From Hsuehochloa calcarea (taxonomy: Eukaryota > Streptophyta > Magnoliopsida > Poales > Poaceae): a DNA stretch of 64,000 nucleotides. Shown one piece after another: positions 1-11,132 of this stretch (the stretch's first letter is position 1; every line of letters starts with the position of its first letter). The stretch lies in the NCBI GenBank assembly GCA_036346395.1, contig CM070609.1, positions 28,656,223 through 28,720,222 on the forward strand, read 5' to 3'. Made by a program: the position numbers and the translations under genes. Under the pieces are notes generated by a model. It did no database searches, was not told where the DNA came from, and was given only the letters and a program-made list of their open reading frames with translations.

Positions 1-2216
1 AGGAAAATGTGAAATCTCAACAACAGAGTGCGAAGGAAACTCCGGCGGAGGGGGAATAGGTGGAGCCGGAGGAGAGGGAGGCGGAGAAGATGGAGGATGA
101 GGCAAAACAGTGGTGGAAAGCTGAGAGTCAGGAAAAATCAGAAAAGAGATCGACTTAATAAGAGAATTTGGGCTGACAGTGGGGGAACGAGGGTAGTAAG
201 ATCGGGACTCGTCAAAAGTTATATCCCGAGAAATCCTCATCCTGCGAGCAACAGGTTCATAGCAACGACAACCCTTATGCTCAAGACAAACACATTCAAC
301 TGATTGAGCAGTCAACTTGGTGCGCTCATGAGGTGGAAGAAGGACAAAACAGACAGCCGAAACTGCGAAGGTGATTGTGCTTTGGAGCTCGACCAAAGAG
401 ACACTCGACAGGAGTAGAACCCTGAAGAGCAGTGGAAGGCTGCATGTTAATGAGAAAAGCAACAGTAGAAACAACCTCAGCCCAGAAGTGAGGGGAACAA
501 AAGAGGCAAGTATGACGATGCTTACGCTCAGAGACACCGTTCTGAGCATGAGCACCAGAACGAGTATTGGGGAAGAGTGCCCTACTAGGCAAGAAAACGA
601 CGCAAAGCAGTAGAAAGATACTCACCAGCAGAGTCGACACGAAACACACGAATGGTCGAACCAAAATGAGTGTGAGCCACCATGGCAAACATCTAGTGAA
701 TAGAGAGAACCTGCTGCGAGAGGATATGAAGTAGATCCAAATATGACGAGAATAATCATCAATAAAGATCACAAAGTATCGATGACCCCTTTTGAAACGA
801 AGGGAGCCGGACCCCAAACATCAGAGTGAACAAGATCAAAAGGACAAGTAGAAATAGAATCACTAGAGGGATAGGGGAGTTGCAGCTGCTTGCTAAGCTT
901 GTAACCCATACAATGTAAAGAGGTATCCCTAGAAATCGACCCAAGAACACCACGGCTGACTAAAGACAATAGTCGCGAACCACAGAGATGACCAAGATGA
1001 TGGTGCCACTGAGCGATGGAGGTAGTGGATTACGCGGCAAGAGCGGTGGTAGTGGTAGTGGCTGACTGGCTGGTGGAGACAGCGGAAGGAAGATGAAGCT
1101 AGTCGAGCTCCCAAAGACGCTGCGAATTACGGCGCCGAGGGCTAGTACCAAGCAGAGTTCCCGTGCGGTGGTCCTGAACACTGTAAGAGTCAGACTCGAG
1201 AACAACACGACAGTCGTGATCAGTGATCTGACCAGTCGACATAAGCTGCATAGTAAGCTGAGGAATATGAGAGACCGCGGGAACATGAAAAGAAGTGGAA
1301 AGGGTGCCTTGGCCTGCAACAGGAAGAGGTGCCATTTGCAGTCTGAACAGTGGAAGGAAAATATGTGAAACGCACGGAAGTGAGGTAGGTAGAATCTGGT
1401 GTCATGTGAAAAGAAGCACTAGAGTCCAAGATCCACGAAGACAAGATATCTGGCAAGGGAGGAGGCGGAGGCGGAGGCGAGGAAGACTGCTGAGAAGCAA
1501 GAGCCAGGCGAGCAGAACCCGAGGAGTCTGATGCGTTGAAGTAGTGAGAGGAGCTGTTGTGTGGCGTCACCGGAGGAGTCCTGGCGAGAGGCACCAGTGC
1601 CCGAGTGAGAGGACCTCCAGAGCCCTTCGGGGAACGTTCACCTCGACGACCCTGTTCCCTCCTTTGCTTGTAGCAATCTTAATACCTGTGGTCGTCACGC
1701 TGATAGTAGGTGCAGTGGAGACCCGCAGTAGAAACAACAACCACCGGAGGAGCTGAGGGAGGGATCACGGTCGGTGCTGAAGAAACCGGCGAAGGAGTAG
1801 GTGCTAAAGCAAACAAGACAGACTGCATCTGAGCCACGCCACGGTGACGAGTCTCCTTAGCACGCACACTCGTGAGGGCCAACACCAAGCTCGGGCGCGG
1901 GTGGCGAGTTAGCAGCTGAGCACGCACAGTCTCGAACTCAGGTCGGAGACGCATCAGGAAGTCGTAGATATGGTGAGTCTCCTGGTGAGCACGGAGCCGC
2001 ACACAGCAGGGACAGGTCTGGCAGACATCTTGCCCCTGAGGACATGAGGAGGGTGGCAGCAGTGGCGGCGGCGCAAAAACCCTAACCCTAGTCTTGCTTT
2101 GATACCATATTGGAATGAGGCTTGTATTCGTTCCAATGGGCCAAAAGGCCAATATATAACATGTACAGGGTTTACAATTATGTAAAGAACACCCTACACT
2201 ATCTACATATCTAACA
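1..2216 (-). mobile_element. Ty1/copia retrotransposon 1, 5' part, decayed
   Basis: Read on the minus strand, the order is LTR (2108-2216), primer binding site (2096-2107), gag, protease, GAG-pre-integrase and integrase core, running off the left window edge. Gag is recognised by the UBN2-type stretch YDFLMRLRPEFETVR near 1950. The protease site reads WILDSSASFHMT where the family has a DSG triad, so the active-site Gly is Ser here. The integrase begins near 817 with YFVIFIDDYSRHIWIYF. The coding sequence is spread over several frames with stops, so the copy is dead. The LTR is only about 109 bp. Position and orientation (antisense, upstream of PDAT1 exon 2) suggest it lies in PDAT1 intron 1, which is inference. 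Confidence 0.85.
2108..2216 (-). repeat. Short LTR of copia element 1
   Basis: On the minus strand it begins TGTTAGATATG and ends CATTCCAATA, directly followed by the primer binding site TGGTATCAAAGC. The terminal TG...A, the following binding site and the gag leader behind it define it as the 5' LTR. Confidence 0.7.
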
Positions 2217-2590
2217 ATAGGAACACCCTTGACTGTGTACTTCCAGAAATGAGATGTTTCTAGATTGTGTACTTTCAGGGCTTTTAGGAGAAAATTGCAA
2301 TTTGCATAAAATGAAGGAGCCCTTGGTATAGTCATGGGCATGCCTTACAGATTTTGACAGAGAGAACTTGGTCCTTCATTGAAGTATTGCTTTTCTGGAA
2401 AGATCATGTTGCCTACTTCTGGTGAGAGTACTAACCAGATTTCTGAACAACATACCTGCTGGTCATTGCTTCTAAGACTTGTGTTGTTGACCTATCCATA
2501 TGTAGGAAAGTAGTGCACTAATCTTGCATTGAAGTAATTATCTTTATTTACACTAGCATTTTGGTAGGGGTGGTAATCTTGCCCTGCCCC
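2217..2590. other. Non-coding interval between the two copia elements
   Basis: About 370 bases of AT-rich sequence without coding potential or obvious repeats. It is probably host DNA (PDAT1 intron 1) separating two antisense copia insertions. The left end of copia 2 is degraded, so the boundary near 2590 is approximate. Confidence 0.4.
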
Positions 2591-5260
2591 TCCCAGAAAT
2601 GAGGGAACAAATGAGGAAATGTGAAGAATACGAGCAGTCTCAATGATATGACAATACTAGTACCCTCAGAAAAAAGGATCTGACGAAAAGTTGGTGAAAG
2701 ATATTCTCCCCAGAGTCCGAACAAAAAACACGATTGGAAGAAGAGAACTAGTATGAACCATCTTAGTAAAAGACTAATAAATAGAAATCAACTGAGAGCG
2801 ATGTTTCATGAAATAGATCCAAGTATATCGAGAGTGACCATTGACAAATATGACATAGTAACTATGATCACCCTTCGAAGCAAAAGGAGATGGATCCTAT
2901 ACATCTGAATGCACCAAATCAAAAAGACGACATGACTAAGAAGTACTAGTAGAATATGGAAGTTGTGGCTGCTTCCCCAGCTTACAACCGGCATAATGAA
3001 AACTAGAATCGACAGAAACATGACCTAAGAAACCTTGACGAACTAGAGTAGTAAGGCGAGCTCTACAAAGATGACCAAGTCGATGATGCCATTTGGTGAA
3101 GGATGAGTCTGTAGAACATGAAGACACTGCAAGAGAAATGGTAGATGAAGACACTGGAACCTTCGACATGCTAGAGGAAGGAAAATGTTGTGAGTCCCAA
3201 GACGTAGAGACTAGGAGAGCTTTTGTGGCCATGGCTATAACCAATCACTCTTTTGCTATGACGATCCTGAATAAAACAACAAGAGTCATCAAAGCCAACG
3301 AAACAGTTCATATCAGTAAGCTGACGAACAGAAAGAAGATTCATTGATAGTTGAGGAACAAAAGACACATCAGGGACATAGAAGTATGATGTAGAGAGAA
3401 TGCCCTAATGGGTATTAGATTAAGGTGTACCATCGGCAGTGTGAACATATGCACAATCAGTCATCGGTCTATAGGCAACAAGCTGTGAGCTATCCGATGT
3501 AACATGAAAGGATGCACCTAAGTCCAGAACCCAAGTATGACCTGCACTAGAGGTAGATGGTGCAATCGCTGAAGTCATAGCAGACATTGAGTCAGAGATC
3601 ATGGTAGGTGTGTCGACGGTGACTGCTCCAATAGGTGCTCCATGACGACGACTAGTTGAATGTCTAGCATGATAATCAACAAGCTCTCTTGCAGTGAGAA
3701 CAGAAAAGCACTCCTATGGAGGCAAGATGTAACTTGAAACACTTGTCAACAAGATGACCAGTTCTCTTGCGGTGAGAACAGAAAAGCACTCCTATGGAAG
3801 CAACCCTGTTGGATTTGGACTGCCATGGAAGACTCGGGACACCATGTGGCGAGGATGGTGAAGTAGGCATAAGCGAGCGAAAACGTGTTTCCTCAGCAAT
3901 CAGGGAAGAGAGCGCCGTAGTCAAACTCGGTGGAGTAGGATAGCTGAGCAATTGGGTGCGAACAGGCTCGTACTCTGATCAAAGCCTCATCACAAACTGA
4001 TACATGAGTGTTTGTTGAGCATACCTTTCTTTAGCAGCACAAGACTGACAATAAGAAGCAACCTTGGGTGTCATGGACTCAAGAGGGCCGGTGATGTGAG
4101 TGAAAGTAGAATAATACCCTCCACTGACATGTTCTGCTGGGATACTATGAAGACTCTGGAGTAAGGTGAAGTGAAGAGCACCACTGGACTGAACATATCT
4201 CTTCTCAAAGTATGTCTATGTCTGCTTGGCCGAAGTGAAATACTCAAGACACATCCTCAGAGAAACATCAACACTCAGGACCAAACCAATCATGACACGA
4301 CCGTCTTCTTTCTGTCAAGTCTTTACTGCCTCTGCATCAACTTTCTTCGGATCGAGGGATCATAAGTCAAATGAGAATCCAGACCATAATCCCTCAAAGT
4401 TGTCTTGACTGAAAAAGCCCATGCTCGATAGTTCGGCCCGCTGAACTTGATGTTAGTGATAAAGATAGATGAACTGCCCCCAAACAAGTCAGACTTTGCC
4501 ATCTTGATGGACCACAATCACATAGCAGTAGCACAAAATCCAGGAGTAGAGGAGCTGGTAGCAGAGCAGTTAGGCGGTGGCATCAAAAACAAAGCACCAG
4601 GCGGCAGCAAAGCATCGAGCCGAAGTAGAGGCGGATGACAGCCGAAGCAGAGCAAAGTAGGTGACGGTGGCCGAGGTAGAGGCGGCGGAGCAGAGGGCCA
4701 AGACGACCTGGCGACGGTGCAGAAGGCTCGGGGCGGTGACGACGACGCCTGATCTGGGCCTAGGCAACGGCAACGGCGGCGCCGACGAAGTAGAGCTGCA
4801 AAGCCAGAAGGAGTCGCAGCGCGCAAAGTAGGGGACCAAGGCTCAGGAGACGCCTGATCCGGGCCCAGGCGACAGCGGCGACAACGAAGTCAGGCGAAGG
4901 GAGGCCAATCGTCGGTGACGGGAGGAGCCTCCAACGAGATGGCGATGACGGCAAAACGTGGAAGGAGGCGAACCACGGGAGAGCGAGAGGAAGAGAGGTG
5001 GCACACTGGTGACGGTTCGTCGGAGGCTCGCCGGTGACAGCGAGGATGACGGTGGCCGGACCGGGTCTAGTCTCTATCCCTAACCCTAGGCGTTGATACC
5101 ATATTAGAATCTGAGTGGGGAAGAGATATTTTTGCTATTCACAACTGTGCATCTTATTCATTATTGAGAAGTTATATATATACAAGATTAGTTAGGTGTC
5201 ATGGGCTACATGCGCCGCATGGGCCAATAGAGACTACTAATATGTACAAGACTCTTAACA
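2590..5260 (-). mobile_element. Ty1/copia retrotransposon 2, decayed, 3' truncated
   Basis: Minus-strand order: LTR (5102-5260), primer binding site TGGTATCAACGCC (5089-5101), GC-rich leader, gag start near 4500 (FSGPNYRAWAFSVKTTLRDYG), zinc knuckle near 3750, protease near 3520, GAG-pre-integrase near 3080 (KWHHRLGHL), integrase start near 2870 (YYVIFVNGHSRYTWIYF). The protease triad reads DLG instead of DSG, and many frames are broken. No 3' LTR or reverse transcriptase is visible, so the element is truncated at about 2590. The zinc-knuckle region carries a 78-bp in-frame tandem duplication. Confidence 0.85.
5102..5260 (-). repeat. Short LTR of copia element 2
   Basis: On the minus strand it starts TGTTAAGAGTC and ends ATTCTAATA just before the binding site TGGTATCAACGCC. 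Length is about 159 bp. Confidence 0.65.
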
Positions 5261-5940
5261 ATACCTCACGAAATCTTTATAATAAATGGACCCAACCCTG
5301 TTCCCCAGCAATGAAGTTGATAATATACAGATAAAAAAGGATCTAAGCATCTTATGGCCTAGCTTCAGTCTTGAAACATCCATACAAAGATTGATGCGAT
5401 AATATTTAGTATAAAAAACACAAGAGACCCCTTGACGTCTTATCGTCTTCAGTGTTAATTTTACTTTTCATGACAGCAACTTTGATTCATTGGATGTTTA
5501 TGTTGATGGTTTAGCTGTATGCAGGATGGTAAGAAACTACAATGATATAAATAAAGAAATTGTGCATCATGGTGTTGTTACTTCATTTGATACAATACTG
5601 TAGTCATCACTACTAGCATTATGCTTTTAAGTGAAGATCGTTACGTTTAGACTTTTAGTTTATGTTAACACAGCTCGTTCTACTGGAAAAGCTTTAGGCT
5701 AGAATACGAGTTGTCTGAAATCATTCTTCAAAAAAAAAGTTGTCTGAAATCAGTTAATTGATGCTCTTTATGTTTTCCTGCAGTTATTGAAGATTTGTTA
5801 TTTAGTCTAGAAGTCACCATATCGTCCTATTCTCCTTCCTTCTGCTGGTACAACACACCATTGCTATGTGTGCAGTTGTGCACTATTACTTGGACTGCAG
5901 AGTCTTGCTATCTCTTATTAATCCTCTTAAAATATTTTAG
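5261..5940 (+). other. Intron 1 (3' part) of PDAT1
   Basis: No coding signal. It ends in a T-rich tract and AG at 5939-5940, the acceptor for exon 2. The first exon, which should encode roughly the first 150 residues of PDAT, is not found here or elsewhere in the window. Confidence 0.6.
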
Positions 5941-8900
5941 GCCTTTATGCTGGGTTGAACATATGTCATTGGACAACGAAACTGGATTAGATAAACCAGG
6001 AATAAGAGTTAGGCCGGTCACAGGTCTTGTCGCAGCAGACTATTTTGTCCCCGGCTATTTTGTTTGGGCAGTCTTGATTGCCAATTTAGCTCGTATTGGA
6101 TATGAAGAAAAGACCATGTACATGGCTGCATATGATTGGAGGTTATCTTTCCAGAACACTGAGGTAACCTTCTTTGATGTACTTATACAATGTGAACAAA
6201 TGACATAGAGGTCTCATGGATTGTCTCTGATGCTTGGCTATATTTTCCTCACCGTGTGTAAATGTTACTGGTATAAGATGGACTGTCGTGTTTCTAATAT
6301 AAATTACCATCTGCAGGTTCGTGATCAAACTTTGAGCAGGATAAAGAGTAATATTGAACTCATGGTAGCGACTAATGGTGGAAATAGGGTGGTGGTAATC
6401 CCACATTCCATGGGGGTTCTCTATTTTCTGCATTTTATGAAGTGGGTTGAAGCACCTCCTCCCATGGGTGGTGGTGGAGGTCCAAATTGGTGTGCAAAGC
6501 ACATCAAAGCTGTAATGAATATTGGTGGACCTTTCTTGGGAGTTCCCAAGGCTGTTGCTGGGCTTTTCTCAGCTGAAGCCAAAGATGTTGCTGTTGCTAG
6601 GTAATTCGAATTGAAAGTATGGTAATCTTACCAAACAATTGTCTGGGTAGTTGATGTTACTGTGCCTACTGAAATCTTATTATTTCATAATGCAGTTGTT
6701 TGTAGGATTATAACTCAATATATATTGAATAATTGGTAACATACAACATCCAATAGCTTGCATGTTACTTTGATTTATGCCAGTTGTCTATAAGTTTAAC
6801 TTCAGACCACTCTAAATTATTCTTCTCAGTTGTCAACAGGATTTAGTACGTCTGCTTTAACCCATAGTTGTGAGCTGTGACACATCAAGTCATCTAACCA
6901 ATGAAGTTTTGTCACAACGTTGGCGTAAAGAACTCAACGAATACATGTGTGAGATAGGAGACTTCGGCCCTGGCTTGTGCCCTGGAGCCGTGGTAGTGAG
7001 AGGAGAATGTGCGCAAGGGGGAGGGCGCACCTGAGACAGGGAAGAGACGAAGAGGGATAAGGAGATTAGAGATAACTTCTTACTTGCCCTTTATTGATAG
7101 TTCCATCCCCTTTATATAGAGGATTACATCCTAAAGATCGAATCTTACTCTAAAGATAGAATTCAACTAAATCTCTCCTTTTCTAACCTATCTCTTAATT
7201 CCTAAAGTCCTAACTTGATGGGCAAGAATATGATGCACCAGCTGTGGGCGCCTTGGTCCCACGTCGACGGTAGGGGATTCCCCACATGACAAGATTTTTA
7301 TTCTCAAGTCGTACTCACATATAGTTAATATAATATATAACTCCGGTAATAAAGGATCGTTAGTCGTTTTTGAAGTTGTGAGCTGTGAATACCTGGTTAT
7401 ACATTTTGGTATAATTTGACCATAGTGATTATCCTGTGCTCTGTGATAAGACCAGGGAAGTACTTGATCTAGTTTAGAAGTGTGAAGTGTCATTGCATAA
7501 AATCGTTCTGTACAAGCTGATAACAGTAGTTGCCTTCTTGATACTTTTCTTCAAGCTGAAAATTCCAGAAAACATGCTATTGTTTGCCATTTATCAATGC
7601 ATACAATTGTTCTGTACCAGATGATAAAACCATAAGTCTTCTTGTTCCTACATTGTTTTAACACTGGATAGATACCTGCTGCTATTTGTCATTTCTATTC
7701 TTAAGGAAGTTGATAGCTTCTAAACTGAAGGCCGCACCCACATTAAAATAATTGTGAGCACAGGTCTAAACTCTGTTTTGTGGTGTCCTTATCCCCTAAA
7801 GTGCCAATTAATATAATCATCGCCACGGGTCTAAGTGTTTCTCTTTTAGTGGTTGTGTTCATCCTCCAAAATGGTGTTTGTGGGTGCACAATTCTTCGTC
7901 GTGTGCTTTACAACCATATCAATACCAGTATCCCAAGTGTAGATTGTATATATCTTGTTCATTCCTACACCAATCAAATAGCCAGGTTCCCAAGTTTACA
8001 TTCTCCTACCTTTCGGGCCATTTTGTTAGGGATGCATTCCTATCATGGATAAGGTGTTGTCTTGCGAGCAAAATGCAAGTCTTGAGCTTAAATGAAACCT
8101 CATTAGATTACTCCTCTCCTTCAATGAATGTGCCATGTAAGGTATCAGTGTGTCCATAGTTCAGAACTAGAAATGTAAAACATTATTGTGTTGAGTATGT
8201 CTTTTCCCGATTTGACTTGAAACATAAATTTGTTGCCGCGGATGGTGTATTGACCTGACATACTTTTCTTTATTTGTCCAAAAGAATATTGCCCCTCCTT
8301 TAATATTATGCTGTTCACATACAGAGCTATTGCACCAGAAGTGCTAGACTCTGACTTTCTTGGACTTCAGACCTTGCGCCATTTGATGCGTATGATCCGT
8401 ACATGGGATTCAATAATGTCAATGATCCCAAAAGGTGGCGATACTATTTGGGGAGATTTGGATCGGTCTCCAGAAGATGGCTTTGAGTGTAAAGCTAAGA
8501 AGCAAAAAACCAATGATTCTGAGGTTTCTAAGGATGTTAATGGGAAAGATGTCGAAGTTCGTCCAGAGCCTGTTAACTACGGAAGAATTATCGCTGTTGG
8601 TAAAGATGTAGCAGAAGCTCCATCTTCTGAGATTGAGCAGATAGAATTTCGTGTGAGTATTCAGAAGTTTACTAGTATCTCTTATACTTATTAGGATCGT
8701 TATGTTTGCAAATTACTAATTTCCTAGGCATGTGGTGTTGTTTTTTGCTACTTGTCAACGCCTTTAACGGTTTGCATTCTTCCTGTTTCATAAATCTTTT
8801 ATGTGATTATGCCATTGTTTTGTGAACATCCTTCCTTTGGCAATCATTCTAGTGAAACTTTCTTTTATGAACATTCCATATTGCATTATGGTCGACATTG

Positions 8901-10279
8901 TTAGCTCAACCTGTAGCTGGTTCAGGTATTTGTCATGTATTTGCGAGTACAATTAACTATTTTGGTCTATATTTTTGTTTGGGTCACTCTTTTGCCTAGA
9001 TAATGTTTGAGAAATAGTTCAAAGAAGACTGCTCTCCTTATTTGCCTGTGTATACGAAAGCACAGTGTGTGCTCCATTGCATGCCCACTCTTTGGAGTTT
9101 CTAGTTCAAACTTGTTGTTTTTTATTTATTTATGTGCTTTTATGCTCTTTGCTGCAGTCCTTCAACTGTGCACGCTGTGCAGTTGCTCTGGTTTGAGCCT
9201 TTCGATTCACCATTGAATAGATTTAGGCTCACATGAAAACTTTTACTTGATTTATCTTTGGCGAAAGATATAGTGACTTGTTTTGTTGCTCTATATAGAA
9301 TGACTTCTTTTCTTTAAGATTACGGCTTGGACTTGTTTTTTTCTTCTTCTGGAAATGGGGTTATGTGCAGATTATGATATATTTTTAATAATGGAACTTA
9401 TCCTCATTTCAGGATGCTGTGAAAGGCAGTAATATCGCCCATTCAAATACATCATGCCGGGATATATGGACAGAGTATCACGAATTAGGGTGGGGTGGAA
9501 TAAAGGCAGTTGCAGACTACAAAGTTTACACTGCCAGTTCCGTCATAGATCTTCTTCACTTTGTTGCTCCAAGGATGATGCAGCGTGGTAGTGTTCATTT
9601 CTCATATGGAATTGCAGATAACTTGGACGATCCAAAATACAACCACTACAAATATTGGTCAAACCCCCTGGAGACAAAGTACAAGCCTTTTGCCAACATT
9701 CTCATTGTAATTTTGTTTTCGAAAACTTCTGCACATTCATCATGTATGCAAAGAAACCCTGCATATCTTGCTTACTACAATCTTTTCTTTTGCAGACTAC
9801 CAAATGCACCTGAAATGGAAATATTTTCAATGTATGGAGTAGGCATTCCTACTGAAAGAGCATATGTTTATAAGCTAGGCCCGCAAGCAGAGTGCTATAT
9901 ACCCTTTCAGATAGACACCTCAGCTGAGGGTGGGGATGAGAATAGCTGCTTAAAAGGCGGTGTTTATTTTGCTAACGGTGATGAGACTGTACCAGTTCTC
10001 AGTGCAGGCTACATGTGTGCCAAAGGATGGCGCGGGAAAACTCGCTTCAACCCTTCTGGCAGCAAGACTTACGTGAGAGAATATAGTCATTCTCCACCCT
10101 CAAATCTCCTCGAAGGCAGGGGCGCTCAGAGTGGTGCGCATGTTGATATTATGGGGAACTTTGCTTTGATTGAGGATATCATCAGGATTGCTGCTGGGGC
10201 AACTGGTGAGGAACTTGGTGGTGATCAGGTTTATTCTGATATATCTAAATGGTCAGAGAAGATCAAACTGAAACTATAA
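5941..10279 (+). CDS. PDAT1: Phospholipid:diacylglycerol acyltransferase (exons 2-6, N-terminus outside window)
   Basis: Five exons join in frame: 5941-6163, 6317-6600, 8325-8652, 9413-9678, 9796-10279. All introns have GT-AG ends. They give 527 residues plus a split first codon, matching plant PDAT1 from the CWVEHMSLDNETGLD region to the C-terminal KIKLKL. PDAT moves an acyl group from the sn-2 position of a phospholipid to diacylglycerol, making triacylglycerol at the ER without acyl-CoA. The lipase-type catalytic residues are present: Ser in PHSMG (6407-6409), Asp in GDETVPVLS (9980-9982) and His in AHVDIMGN (10139-10141). Full plant PDATs are about 670 residues, so the cytosolic N-terminus, membrane anchor and lid start must lie in an exon upstream of base 1, or have been lost. 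No frameshift or stop is seen in the visible exons. Confidence 0.93.
6948..7286 (-). mobile_element. Probable solo LTR or LTR fragment in PDAT1 intron 2
   Basis: Read on the minus strand it starts TGTGGGGAATCC, has a TATA-like CTATATAAAGGGG, an AATAAAGG motif, then a pyrimidine-rich stretch ending TCTCACA. This is the layout of a small LTR promoter. No clean target duplication was found, so the borders are approximate. Confidence 0.45.
7287..8324 (+). other. Remainder of PDAT1 intron 2
   Basis: AT-rich and non-coding. It ends at the acceptor ACATACAG (8324), which restores the codon split AG|A for Arg. Confidence 0.6.
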
Positions 10280-11132
10280 CACGCATGGAAGTCATGAGAT
10301 TCATTCGTGGATTATGAATGCAAGGCAGTTTTTTTTTTCTGGTTGAAATTAATTTTGAATTGATATCGTAATGTTTTTTTTTCCTCACTTTATTCCCCTT
10401 CCCACTCCACCTTCAAAAAATTACATTTATAGAAGCTGATGCGATGTTGTACTACTATTTTTTGGAACCGTATGGCGTTGTATATTAAAATGTACAGATG
10501 AAAGTCGTGTTCCATTTACTTTCTGAGATAATTGTGTAGGTTTCTTTATGATGCTGAGAAGAAATTTTGTATACTCATTTTTTATCTTAACTATTAAAAG
10601 GGGTTTACACCGCGTAGCGTGACGATCGTCCCACCCCTTTCTCTTCTATTTGCACATGCTGACGCGCGGGTCCTTGTTGATTCCCCGAATCGGTCCACTC
10701 TCGTGTCTTTCATCTCAACTCCACACCACACGTCTCACACCTCCCGACCATGTTGCAAGGCCACACGACACTTCTTGCTTTTCTTTGGGTGTTAGCATCG
10801 ACTACCACTACCTCCTCGACTCGATGTCGTCTCACCTCAACTCCGGCTCTGCACTGCAGAACCTCATCTCGTCGTCACCTCCCCTGTTGGCGTAGCGCTG
10901 CCTGCTACGACACCTCCTCCCCAAACCCGGCATCCGCTTGTGTGTAGTCTCCCTTGCCCAAGGTGAGTCATTTTCCCAACTTAGGCATAGATATGAAAGT
11001 ATACAGGTGGGTCAGTTTGGCAACTCCTCCAAAACCGTCGTAGCCTCGCACCATCTTCTCTTGCAATTGCTCCCACGACCTCTTTATACGTGTTCCTTGA
11101 TCCTACACTCCCCCATCCACTTGTTCCCCTGT
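10280..11132 (+). other. PDAT1 3' UTR and intergenic DNA
   Basis: The first 200-300 bases are T-rich and fit a 3' UTR. From about 10585 the text changes to TCTTAACTATTAAAAGGGG followed by CGCGTAGCGTG, resembling the start of a Helitron or another repeat. No coding sequence is recognised. Confidence 0.4.
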
